Shown piece by piece: positions 1 through 9,803 of a stretch of 64,000 nt of DNA (its first letter is position 1; each line of letters begins with the position of its first letter). This stretch comes from Prorocentrum cordatum (taxonomy: Eukaryota; Sar; Dinophyceae; Prorocentrales; Prorocentraceae). The position numbers and the translations under genes are program-made. The stretch spans positions 2,501 to 66,500 of the forward strand of contig CAUYUJ010006558.1 in the NCBI GenBank assembly GCA_963575745.1, in the 5' to 3' direction. The notes under the pieces were generated by a model. The model was given only the letters and a program-made list of their open reading frames with translations, made no database searches and was not told where the DNA came from.

Positions 1-45
<45 letters not shown>
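1..45. repeat. (CT)n microsatellite
   Basis: Pure CT dinucleotide run at the left edge of the window; it probably continues outside. Confidence 0.95.
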
Positions 46-49
<4 letters not shown>

Positions 50-133
50 TACCTCTCTCTGCTCAAGCTGAGCTGCTGAGGCAGAGCTGCTCAAGCAGAT
101 GGCTGCTCAGAGAGCAGAACCAGACAATGAGAC

Positions 134-290
134 CTTCGAGAATGTCTCAAGCGAACCCAGCGTTTCTTCGAAGATGTCTCAAGCGAATCAAGCATGTTTT
201 CAAGGATGTCTGAGGCGAAGCGAACAATTCTGCAATGACGTCTCGAGCGAGGCCAAATGTTGATTCGAGGAAATCTCAAGCAACAGCACC
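134..290 (+). repeat. 32-bp minisatellite, array 1
   Basis: Degenerate copies of a roughly 32-bp unit, GATGTCTCAAGCGAA followed by a variable tail. The array runs into the 5' end of the transposase ORF, so the first codons of that ORF are repeat-derived. The same unit recurs at 2890-3248, 4136-4375 and 6338-7600. Confidence 0.8.
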
Positions 291-2814
291 ATATGCTTAT
301 TTCAAGCAGATCCAGCAGCGATGTCCAAGCATCGACTTGACAAGCATCGACTCGAGAACAACATTCGTGATTAGCCTCTTTGGCTCAAGCCTTTCGAGCA
401 AGGCTTCGAACCTCTCGAGCAGGCCACCACTCCAGCAAGCCTTTCGAGCCTGTCGCGCCTCGAGTACGATGAGCACGCCTGTCAAGCGGCAGTCAAGCTT
501 GTCGAGCTTGTGGGGCCTTTCAAGCCCGAGCCCGGCGGACGCTCCGACCTCCCGCAAGAAGCTTCGAGCCTCGCCTCACTTGTCCGAGGGGGCCAAGAGC
601 AATTTCTTCAAGGATCTCGAGCACAAGAGGCTCGAGGCGGAGCAGGCCGAGAAGGAACGCCTCGCAGCCGCAGCTGAGCGCCGAGCGAAGGCGAGCGCCG
701 AGGGCAAGGCGCTCGACCCCGCCGACTTCGGCCGAGGCGTCGCCCGAGGAGCGACCAAGGGCGGCAGACCCGAGGGCACGAATCGCAAGTACACGGGGAC
801 GCACGAGCCCCGAGCAGCTCCCCCCCTGCGCCGAGACCCACCAGCGCAGTGCAAGCTTCAAGTCGTCCTCGACTGGCGCAAGCAGGCCGAGAAGCACGAG
901 GTCGCGGACATCAGCCAGCTGCCGAGCAACGTCAAGGCGCAGCTCATCGAGAAATGGCACTGGCCCTACCTCGCGGTCAAGAGCTGGACCGAGAAGAGAG
1001 CAGCTTTCGAGAAGCTCGTCGCCACGGAGAGGCTCGGCAAGAACGGCCACCGAGCCTGCGGCCGAGTTCGGGCCTATCAGGCCAAGGCAGACAGGAGCCA
1101 AGGCGCGAGGATCCAGAGCTACACTCGTGGCCGAGCATGCCCCAAGCGCCCCCCCGAGGGAGTCATGGGCCGACTCGAGGCCTGGTTCAGACGAGAGCGC
1201 ACGTACGGCCACGAGGTCCGCAACAAGACGATCTTAACGAGACTCAAGTACGAGCTCGAGTGGGAGAGAGACAAACAAGAGCACCTCAAGGACGCGATCC
1301 ACGTCGTCTTCAACCCCCAGATCCTCAACCGAGTCACCAAGCGGCTCGAGACCTTCAACATCGACAACCTCTGCCGCAAGGACGCCAAGTGGATCGAGGA
1401 GACCGTTCTCCCGAGGCTCCAAGCAGTCGGACGGAAAGGCCAAAGCCTCTCCGAGCAGCGCAACAAGGGCCTTTCCGAGTCCAAGGCCAAGTTGACGTGG
1501 GCCACGAGCGACCGCTTCATCCACCTCGTTTCCAGGGGCACGGCCGAGGAACTCGCCATGTTCGTCGGGGACACCGAGAGCTTCATCGAGAACAGGCAAG
1601 CCACGAGCGTCGTCGTGGTCGACGCCACCGCGCTGTGGCTCAAGCTCAGGGGCGAGGAGAAGGTCTACCTCCACGCGAACGAGCTCGAGGGTCCTAGCCA
1701 CAAGGCTCGAATCGAGAAGCTCCGCCGCAAGTTCCGCGAGACGCAGACCGAGGCAGACAAGGCAGCTTGGGAGATGGAGAAAACCAAGTTCTACCAGGAG
1801 CACGGCGACCAGAAGGAGCAATTAGAGCAAGCGTACTCCAGCGCAGGCGACAAGCATCGCCTCACGATGATCAACATATCGAGCGTCGCGAATTGGTTCG
1901 ACCCAACCAAGGACCCCAAGTCGAACAAGAAGCGCTCGATCCTGCCCGTGCCCTGTGCGAGGCACTGCAAGATCTCCGATGTGGACCTCGAGAGCGGCAA
2001 GTGGCTCCGTGACGTCAGTTACGAGCGAAGCGACGGCGAGGCCGAGGTCTTCCGAGCAGGCGAGAACATCGGCCAGATTCTCAAGGGTCGGCGCCAAGCC
2101 CTCCTCGAGTTCGACCCCGAGCAGCGCGCCAAGATCTTCGGGCAGATTGACATCTGGGGCCAGCCTCGAGCTTGGGCCGACGAGCTCATCGCGAGCTGGA
2201 CGATCGACTTTATCCAAGCCAAGCACGGCCAAGCTCTCGTGTTCGCCGACTGTCTCTCGAGCCAGTGGACCGAGGCCGTCACGCTCCGAGCGTGGCTCAA
2301 GCAGATCGTCTACGCGCCGATGGCTCCAGACGTGACGAGCTTCCTCCGGGAACCCGACGCGCACGAGCACTCGCAGCTCAAGGCAACCATTCGCGAGGTG
2401 AAGTCCGAGATCCACTGGGCGATCGAGCAAGACTGGATGCAGAAGGTCAAGGCCGAGCCCGAGAAGAACTACAAGTGCCCGAGCAATTTGGGGCCATACG
2501 AGTGCATCTACTGCATCTCCGAGGCGCACAATCGCTTCCGCGAGAAGAACGCCGAGACCGCCCCACTGCAAGGCACGCAAGCGAACCAGATGCTCGCAGC
2601 GAGGCCGGGAGAGGCGGAGGACGAGGAGGAGGGGGAGGAGGAGAGGAGGAGGAGGAGGAGGGGGAGGAGGAGGAGGAGATGGAGGAGGAGGAGGAGGATG
2701 GACGGAGGAGTAGAAGAGGAAGAGGAAGAGGAGGGCGAGGAGGAGAGGGAGTCGCTCGGCGAGGAGGAGGAGGAGAGAGAGGAGAACAAGGAAGAGGAAG
2801 ATCTCGAGCCTTGA
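235..2814 (+). CDS. pogo/Tc1-mariner-like DDE transposase, dinoflagellate type
   Basis: An 859-residue ORF. The second half looks like a DDE_1 (pogo/Tigger) catalytic core: Asp463 in VVVVDATALW, Asp672 in VFADCLSSQW, and Asp708 in REPDAHEH, preceded by APMAPDVTSFL, which resembles the PPNTT-LQPLD block of pogo enzymes. D2 to D3 spacing is 36 residues, normal for the family. D1 to D2 is 209 residues, longer than usual, with a charged insert of about 60 residues. The region around residues 200-350 (WHWPYLAVKSW, FRRERTYGHEVRNK) could be the DNA-binding HTH part. Residues 790-859 are Glu/Arg low complexity encoded by a GAGGAGG run. ATG at 235 lies in the 32-bp repeat; ATG at 469 (MSTPVKRQ) is an equally good start. 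Expected role: cut-and-paste transposition in the nucleus. The family call rests on motif reading only; a domesticated or inactive copy is possible. Confidence 0.5.
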   Translation: MTSRARPNVDSRKSQATAPYAYFKQIQQRCPSIDLTSIDSRTTFVISLFGSSLSSKASNLSSRPPLQQAFRACRASSTMSTPVKRQSSLSSLWGLSSPSPADAPTSRKKLRASPHLSEGAKSNFFKDLEHKRLEAEQAEKERLAAAAERRAKASAEGKALDPADFGRGVARGATKGGRPEGTNRKYTGTHEPRAAPPLRRDPPAQCKLQVVLDWRKQAEKHEVADISQLPSNVKAQLIEKWHWPYLAVKSWTEKRAAFEKLVATERLGKNGHRACGRVRAYQAKADRSQGARIQSYTRGRACPKRPPEGVMGRLEAWFRRERTYGHEVRNKTILTRLKYELEWERDKQEHLKDAIHVVFNPQILNRVTKRLETFNIDNLCRKDAKWIEETVLPRLQAVGRKGQSLSEQRNKGLSESKAKLTWATSDRFIHLVSRGTAEELAMFVGDTESFIENRQATSVVVVDATALWLKLRGEEKVYLHANELEGPSHKARIEKLRRKFRETQTEADKAAWEMEKTKFYQEHGDQKEQLEQAYSSAGDKHRLTMINISSVANWFDPTKDPKSNKKRSILPVPCARHCKISDVDLESGKWLRDVSYERSDGEAEVFRAGENIGQILKGRRQALLEFDPEQRAKIFGQIDIWGQPRAWADELIASWTIDFIQAKHGQALVFADCLSSQWTEAVTLRAWLKQIVYAPMAPDVTSFLREPDAHEHSQLKATIREVKSEIHWAIEQDWMQKVKAEPEKNYKCPSNLGPYECIYCISEAHNRFREKNAETAPLQGTQANQMLAARPGEAEDEEEGEEERRRRRRGRRRRRWRRRRRMDGGVEEEEEEEGEEERESLGEEEEEREENKEEEDLEP

Positions 2815-2889
2815 GCTTCAACCCCCAGCGAATTCATGAAAACCCTTCGAGGATTGCCGAGAAGGATCCCAAGATGACCCCAAGCATTT

Positions 2890-3248
2890 CTTCGATGTTG
2901 TGTCAAGCGAAATAAGCAATAATTTGAGATGTCTCAAGCGAAATAGATAATAGTTTGAAGATGTCTCACATGAAATAAGCAATAAGATAAGGATATTTCA
3001 AGCGACATAACGATAGTTTTTTGATGTCTCAAGCAATATGTTGAGGATGCCTCCAGCGAAATAAGCAATAGTTTGAAGATGTCTCACGCGAAACACAATT
3101 AGTTCGAGGATGTCTCAAGCGAAATAAGCAATAGTTCAAGGGTGTCTCAAGCGAAATATGCAATAGTTTGAGGATTCTCAAACGAAATACGCAATAGTTT
3201 GAAGATGCCGCAAGCAATACTTTGGGGATGTCTCCAGCAAAATAACTA
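2890..3248 (+). repeat. 32-bp minisatellite, array 2
   Basis: About 11 degenerate units of GATGTCTCAAGCGAAA plus TAAGCAATAGTTT immediately downstream of the transposase stop codon. Confidence 0.9.
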
Positions 3249-3442
3249 AGCAATCGTTCTCCTCTCCTCTTCTACTTCTCTTCTTCATTTGTTCTTCTTC
3301 CTTGTGTTTTCATTTTTCATGTTTATATTTTTTCTTCTTTTTTTTTTATAAAAAAAAAAAAAAATCTACATGTTTCTCTTAGTTGTTGTTTCTGTCTGAC
3401 TCTCTATCTCTTTCTCCCTCTATCTCCCCCCGTGCGCCCCTG

Positions 3443-3571
3443 AACTTGTTTATCCCTGGGGTTGATTATCCACGGAAAGCGAGGCGCGCGAGCTACCCTG
3501 CACGAGCACTTAAACATTTTAATTTTCATAAAGCGCTTGTATATAAAAATTAATACATTTGAATATTCAGA
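3443..3571 (+). repeat. 128-bp direct repeat, copy 1
   Basis: Begins TGAACTTGTTTATCCCTGG and runs through GAGCACTTAAACATTTTAA to AATACATTTGAA. A second copy with about 85 percent identity lies at 3823-3949, and partial left ends recur at 4080-4125 and about 7726-7760. Confidence 0.8.
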
Positions 3572-3681
3572 TTTTTTGTTTTATCATCCTTTCCTCTTCT
3601 CTTTATCCTTTTCATTTATTATTCTACTTTTCTTTTTTAATATATCTTCTCTCTTTAGGTCCTTCCTTTCTTTTTCTTTAC

Positions 3682-3821
<140 letters not shown>

Positions 3822-3822
3822 T

Positions 3823-3949
3823 GAACTTTTTTATCCCTGGGGTTGATTATCCATGGGGGACGAAGCACATGAGCTACCCTACGCGAGCACTTAAACATTT
3901 TAAGTTTCAGAAAGCGCTTGTAAATAAAATCTAATACATTTGAACTTGA
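3823..3949 (+). repeat. 128-bp direct repeat, copy 2
   Basis: Second copy of the 3443-3571 sequence, separated from it by pyrimidine microsatellites. Confidence 0.8.
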
Positions 3950-4127
3950 GATGTGTCATTCTCTTTCTTCTCCTCCTCTGTTCTCTTTCCTTTTTGATTT
4001 TGTCATTTTTCTCTTTCGGTTCTTATTGTTTATCTTTATTTTTGTTTTTGCATATCGCTTTCTCCATTCCTCCGCCCGCCTGAACTTTATTATCGCCGCG
4101 GTTGATTATCCAGGGACACCGAGGCGG

Positions 4128-5112
4128 ATGAGCTATTCCGAGGATGTCTCAAGCGAAACAAGCATATACTCGAGGATGTCTCAAGCGAAACAAGCGTATA
4201 CTGAAGGATGTCTCAAGCGAAACGATACGTTTCTTAAGGATGTCTCAAGCGAAAGCAGCGATTGCTCGAGGATGTCTCAAGCGAACCGAAAGGTTCGACG
4301 AGGTGCCCCAAGCGAAACGAGTGATTCGTCGAGGATATCTCAAGCGAAACAAGTAGACGAGGATGTCTCAGAGGATAAGGAGGAGGAGAAGGAGGAGGGA
4401 GGAGCCGCGGCGAGGCCGACCGAGCAGACCGAGCTGAGGGTCGTCACAGGCGAGGAGCCGTGGAGCTACTCCACCGAGCCTGGCCGAGGCATCGAGCCGA
4501 GACTGGCCAAGGAGAGACTCGACGCGGTTGCGAGCTGGCCCGAGAACGCCCCCCCCGATTCCCGACTGGAGCGCACTGGACGGCGAGTGCTTCCGAGTCG
4601 AGGACTTGCCGAAGGACTACGAGGACGACGAGAACCCCTGCCTCCTCGAGCTTGCAGAGCTACACCTCGAGCTCACAGACGAGCAGCGAGACATGCTCAG
4701 GCCGCCCGAGGAGCGCATCAAGGAGATCCAGTTCCCGCGCGCCCTCACGGACCGAGTGCGCCACCGGCGAATCAACCGCAAGAACAAGTGGGCGAGCAAG
4801 TTCCGAAGCCAGTACGTGGGCAAGCTAGCGGCCAAGTGGAACAAGGCGAAGCGCAACCAGGATGGCCGAGACGCCCTCGACAGCAAGAGCCGAGGCATCG
4901 CCAAGGCGAAGCTGTCGGGGCGAGCCCCCAAGCCGATGGGGAGCTTCGCGGAGAAGTTCAAGCAGAAGGGGAAGGCCAAGCGGAACCAGAGCGCCCAGGA
5001 CAAGAAGAGAGGCCAAGCGGGCCTCAAGGAGTGCAAGGACTCGCCCTGGCACGGCGAGAGCATCCGCGTCAACGAGGAGTGCGTCCACGAGGGGAGGCGC
5101 GGGAGAATCTAA
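4128..5112 (+). CDS. N-terminal part of the C48-protease gene, frameshifted
   Basis: Reading from ATG 4128 (MSYSEDVSSE) gives a repeat-derived N-terminus, then an acidic segment and WSYSTEPGRG. At a run of eight C residues (4549-4556) the sensible reading changes frame: PDWSALDGECFRVEDL continues to a basic, Lys/Arg-rich region (KFRSQYVGKLAAKWNKAKRN) and stops at TAA 5110. The next ORF at 5128 is in the same frame only 15 bases on, so this is probably one gene of about 720 residues broken by a homopolymer indel and a stop codon. I cannot assign a function to this part. Either defect could be an assembly error; long C runs are error-prone. Confidence 0.4.
4136..4375 (+). repeat. 32-bp minisatellite, array 3
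   Basis: Seven or so units of GATGTCTCAAGCGAAAC. The array overlaps the predicted 5' coding part of the protease gene, so it would encode repeated Ser/Gln/Ala/Lys peptides such as MSQAKQAYT. Confidence 0.85.
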
Positions 5113-5127
5113 GACGTCTGGAGCGTC

Positions 5128-6306
5128 ATGGACACAGAGGGCGAGTACCAGTTCCCAGTGCTCGAGGTCGAGACGTCGGCGATCTTCCAGATCCGCTCCA
5201 GCCAGGCTCGAGGGCCAATGGGGCGCGAGCGGAAGCCGAGCAGAAGGGCCAGCGGAAGCCGAGCGGAAGTTGGCGCAGAAACCGAGCGGAAGGGAACTCG
5301 CGCGGAAGCCGAGCGGAAGGGCAGCGGAAACCGAGCGGAATCGCCCCCATCCGTCGGCCCTCGAGCCTGGGAGGTCGTGGTCGAGGAGGAGTGGGCGGAG
5401 GCCAAGCCCGCCAAGATGGATTACCGAACCCTGAGGAAGGCCAGGCGCACCGAGCTGGCCAAGCACCTAGCCATCACCAACTGCGAGTTCGTCGAGAAGA
5501 ACAGGACCCTCGAGCTCGGCACGATGAAGGCTTTCATTGGCGAGATTGCGGAACGAGTTGGCCAGCCGCCAGGCGTCGAGCTAATCGAGCCGACGATTGC
5601 TGTTCTCTGGGCTCGAGAAGACCATGGCGACGACGCGGCCGCTGCCGAGGCGCAAGAGGAGCAGAAGGCCTGGCGCGAGAGGATCGAGAACGCCAAGGTT
5701 CTGCTCATCTGCGTGTGGTCCGACAACCCGATGCACTACACGTACCTCAAGGTGACCAAGGAGGAATTCCAGGACGTGGCCATCGAGTACCGAGACTCTC
5801 TCAAGGTGCCGTCCGAGTCCGCCAAGGAGGCGGCCACGAGAATCCTGCGCAAGCTCCTTGGGCCTGAGGTGGAGCGCCCCCCTCCGAGCAACTCGAGATG
5901 CCAAGTGGATGGGTGGTCCTGCGGATTGTGGGTGACGAGGTGGTTCGAGCGCGCCCTGCGCGAGCTCCGCGGCGAGAGCCGCCAGCCGCCAAGCAGCATC
6001 AGCGACATCTGCGCCCGAGGTAGCGAGTGGATCGAGAAGCTGAAGAACGCGAGCGACGCCAAGCCCAAGGGCAAGGCCAAGGCCACGGCCAAGGGCAAGG
6101 CCCCGGATCCGTTCGTGCCCGAGCCCAAGCACGCCAACCTCGAGGCAGCACTGCAAGCAGCCAAGGAGTGCAAGAAATGCTTGCAGCTCAAGGATGGCAG
6201 TAAAGGCTGCCGAGCCTGTATGGGCGAGCACTTCGAGCAAGTGCGCCACAAAGGCTTTTTGCCGAGGGCAGCCAAGGACTTCGAGCTCGCGTGCATGAAG
6301 CTTTAA
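5128..6306 (+). CDS. C48/Ulp1-like cysteine protease (SUMO-protease fold)
   Basis: A 392-residue ORF from ATG (MDTEGEYQFP). The C-terminal half carries the C48 peptidase triad in order and at sensible spacing: His203 in NPMHYTYLKV, Asp223 in IEYRDSL, oxyanion-hole Gln259 and nucleophile Cys265 in RCQVDGWSCGLWV. Residues 33-72 are a coding minisatellite of GAGCGGAA units (Glu-Arg-Lys-Gly-Ser). The C-terminus has a Lys/Ala linker and a small Cys cluster (CKKCLQL, CRACMG) that could bind zinc. Ulp1-type proteases cleave SUMO/NEDD8-like tails, and several eukaryotic DNA transposons (for example some Mutator-like elements) carry one. The neighbouring DDE transposase, in the same orientation and within the same repeat array, suggests a shared mobile element. 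No frameshift is seen inside this segment. Confidence 0.6.
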   Translation: MDTEGEYQFPVLEVETSAIFQIRSSQARGPMGRERKPSRRASGSRAEVGAETERKGTRAEAERKGSGNRAESPPSVGPRAWEVVVEEEWAEAKPAKMDYRTLRKARRTELAKHLAITNCEFVEKNRTLELGTMKAFIGEIAERVGQPPGVELIEPTIAVLWAREDHGDDAAAAEAQEEQKAWRERIENAKVLLICVWSDNPMHYTYLKVTKEEFQDVAIEYRDSLKVPSESAKEAATRILRKLLGPEVERPPPSNSRCQVDGWSCGLWVTRWFERALRELRGESRQPPSSISDICARGSEWIEKLKNASDAKPKGKAKATAKGKAPDPFVPEPKHANLEAALQAAKECKKCLQLKDGSKGCRACMGEHFEQVRHKGFLPRAAKDFELACMKL

Positions 6307-6337
6307 CCGCGAGCATGCGCCCTCGAGAACTATAAAC

Positions 6338-7600
6338 AATACCCAAGCGAAAAGAGCATATGTTCGAGGAAGCCTCAAGCGAAACACACCATTATTTCGA
6401 GGATGTCTCAATCGAAATACGCAATAGTTCCAGGATGTCTCGAGCGAAATAAGCCATAGTTTGAGGATGCCTCAAGCGAAATACGCAATAGTTTCAGGAT
6501 GTCTCAAGCAATAGTTTGAGGATGTCTTCAGCGAAATAAGCAATAGTTTGAGGATGTCTCACGCGAAACACCATTAGTTCGAGGATGTCTCAAGCGAAAT
6601 AAGCAAATTAGTTTGAGGGTGTCTCAAGCGAAATATGCAATAGTTTGAGGGTGTCTCAAGCGAAATACGCAATAGTTTGAAGATGTCTCAAGCAATAGTT
6701 TGACGATGTCTCCAGCGAAATAAGCAATAGTTTGAGGGTGTCTCAAGCGAAGCACGCAATTTTTGCGAGGATGTCTCAAGCGAAATAAGCAATAGTTCGA
6801 GGATGTCTCAAGCGAAATAAGCAATAGTATGAGGATGTCTCACGCGAAATACGCAATAGTTTCGAGGATGTCTCAAGCGAAATAAACAATAGTTTGAGGG
6901 TGTGTCCAGCGAAATAAGCAATAGTATGAGGATGTCTCAAGCGAACAAAACAATAGTTTGAGGGTGTCTCAAGCGAAATAAGCAATAGTTTGTGGATGTC
7001 TCAAGCGAAATACGCAATAATTTCAGGATGTTTCAGGCGAAATCAGCAATAGTTTGAGGATGTTTCAAGCGATAAACACAATCATTTCGAGGATGTCTCA
7101 AGCGAAATAAACAATAGTTTGAGGGTGTCTCAAGCGAAATAAGCAATAGTTTGTAGATGTCTCAAGCGAAATCAGCAATTATTTGAGGGTGTTTCAAGCG
7201 AAATAAGCAATAGTTTGTGGATGTCTCAAGCGAAATACGCAATAGTTTCAGGATGTTTCATGCGAAATCAGCAATAGTTGAAGGATGTTTCAAGCGAAAA
7301 ACACAATCAGTTCGAGGATGTCTCAAGCGAAATAAACAATAGTTTGAGGGTGTCTCAATCGAAATAAGCAATAGTTTGTGGAGGTCTCACGCGACATACG
7401 CAATAGTTTCAGGATGTTTCAAGCGAAATCAGCAATTATTTGAGGATGTTTCAAGCGAAAAACACAATTATTTCGAGGATGTCTCAAGCGAAATAAGCAA
7501 TACTTTGACGGTGTCTCAAGCGAAATAAGCAATAGTTTGTGGGTGTCTCGAGCGAAACAAGGGATTTGTTGAGGATGTCTCCAGCGAGATAAGCCATTGT
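6338..7600 (+). repeat. 32-bp minisatellite, array 4 (largest)
   Basis: About 38 units of GAGGATGTCTCAAGCGAAA plus TAAGCAATAGTTT, often with small changes such as CACGCGAAA or TTTCAAGCG. It starts just after the protease stop codon. Apparent minus-strand ORFs here only translate the repeat. 7600-7786 shows no gene; it holds a TTATCCCC motif shared with the 3443/3823 repeats. Confidence 0.95.
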
Positions 7601-7786
7601 TGATGATATTTCTATGGAGACTAAACGCCAAGGATGTCTACAAACGTGCTCGGCTTGGCTTCTCTTGATCATCTCTTACTTCGAGATTATGCTGAGGTCT
7701 GTTGGGCTACTTTGATTATCTCCCCCTGAACCCCGAACTTTATTATCCCCTAGTGTTTACTCTCACGGGTTAGCGGTTACATACAC

Positions 7787-7826
7787 ACATACATACATAC
7801 ACACATACATACATACATACACACAC

Positions 7827-7897
<71 letters not shown>

Positions 7898-7993
7898 TAC
7901 ACACACATACATACGTACATACATACATACATGCATATATACATACATACATACATACATACATACATACATACACACACATACATACATACA

Positions 7994-8039
<46 letters not shown>

Positions 8040-8041
8040 CG
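7787..8041. repeat. (TACA)n/(CACATA)n/(TA)n microsatellite
   Basis: Compound microsatellite of TACA, CATACA and TA units. Confidence 0.95.
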
Positions 8042-9693
8042 CGTGACGATAAGAAGACCCCATGCATGCGTACACCGACCGTACACTGCCGATGGCATTC
8101 GCCCGATTGACCCTCGCGCGGGCAGGAACCAGACAGGAGACACAACGGAGGGGAGGGCGCAGGAGTGGGTGAGGACACAAACGCAGCCAGCAGGCTCGCC
8201 GAGTCCAGGGTGGAACATGGAGACTGGGAAGAAGGATGCATTTTCCCATTTGATACTACAATGCGATACAACGAGAAGCACACCTGATGCCTGCTGAGAT
8301 TGCCGCTCGAAAAATGCCGTCGACATGTATCGAGAAACAACACCGAGGAGAACGATGACCGGGACAGCATACCAAAACGTTGTGCGCGTGACCCCCATGG
8401 CCCAACTGGCCATTCATACACGTCACACAACAGCCGCCAAGAGTGGGAGACTCCCTCTGGCCTGCGGGCCGCAGCCCCTGACACAGACCGAGGGGTACTC
8501 CGAGCCCGCGCGCACCGCCAATACGCGGCGCCGACTGTCGGCTCGAGGAACAAGAGGAAGGGAAGCAACAGGGTGCGATACCAGCGCTGGCAGTACTATT
8601 CTCAACCCTCCTGCTTTGGGTTTTCGTTTTGTTCTGAATAGGGTGCTCTGGTCTCCAGTCCTTCCGCCTCCTTCCTCCTCGTCCTCCCTTTCCCTTGGAT
8701 GCTACACAACCAGGATACTATACAAGCCTGGGCCTCACATGTCCTTGTACGGCGCGTGTAGCACACAGCGAGGGCCCCCCCTTCGAAACCTGGTGTGCCG
8801 TCAGGTGGCAAGAGGGCCCCGCCCCGCTCCGCACCCGCGAGTGTTTCTGAGGGGTTCCCTGAGCTACGCCACGACATTCACTACAATTGGATATAGGGAA
8901 TCAGCTCCTGCGGACACTGATCTACTTATTCGGAAACCATATTACTGCTGGTACCTCGGCCTGGCCCGAGCATCCACAACCAGGAGTATGGCAACCACGG
9001 GCCCCCTCGAACTTCCAGCGTGACCCCATCCAAGCTCTTACGGCGGCCCCACCTGTGACAACAGTGGTCTCGATCACTGCATCCACCAGGACCAGGACCC
9101 CACTACCATCAGCAAAGCTTCCACGAGGCTCTTGGGCATCCGACCCCCTGGGCTCTATCAGAGGTTCCACGGCCATTGTTCCCACCCAAGCAATGGGCAA
9201 CCATCATACTCTCTTGGGCAAGCCTCAAGACGGGGCCTTCAAAGCCAGCTATTTTTTTACTTAAAAACTACATGCCACGGATGTGCCAGGGACTTGCATA
9301 ATAATTGTGAATCAATCGCTGCATGTTTTTGAACGAAGTGCTGAGGAAGAGACAGGCTGTGAAGACAGAGAACGACACTCCTACGATGATGAACTGTTGG
9401 CAATGTTATATGCCTTTTATGTGCGCGACATCTGAGCCCCTAAAACCAACAACAGAGTCACGCGTGCCGATCCTGATGCCGCCAGATTCGTGGACCCTTT
9501 TCTCCGAAGACGGACAGCATCCCTCTTGTGATCCTATTCCTGCTCCGACCCCCACTTGAAGGCACCCGACTTTGATCCCTTAGCCCCCTGGAGGCCTCCG
9601 ACGAGAACAACAGATGCTGGACCCGTAGCCTCGTGGGCGGCACCTGGGATTGTCCAGAGATGTCCCAACGGTGGGGGTCGGGGCCTGGGGGCG
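8042..9693. other. Non-repetitive sequence without a recognisable gene
   Basis: Open frames of up to 260 codons exist on both strands but they overlap one another, lack known motifs and have mixed composition. I see no supported gene. The motif ACCTGGTGTGCCGTCA at about 8788 recurs at about 15724. Confidence 0.5.
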
Positions 9694-9695
9694 TA

Positions 9696-9728
<33 letters not shown>

Positions 9729-9762
9729 TTTGTACATATATATATATATATATATATATACA
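9694..9762. repeat. (TA)n/(CA)n microsatellite
   Basis: Alternating TA with a short CA interruption; it ends directly at the 41-bp hairpin. Confidence 0.9.
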
Positions 9763-9803
9763 CTAGAAACCACGCGCGCGCTGCGCGCGCGCTTTGGTTC
9801 TAG
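9763..9803. repeat. 41-bp hairpin repeat, copy 1
   Basis: CTAGAAACCA, then a GC-alternating palindrome, then TTTGGTTCTAG. The ends are inverted repeats and the centre can fold on itself. Same length and same ends as 29938-29978; both copies follow a microsatellite. Confidence 0.75.

Noticed and set aside
8042-9693. Gene in the 232-codon plus-strand frame
   Set aside because: No homology landmarks, overlapping equally long frames on the other strand, no splice support.
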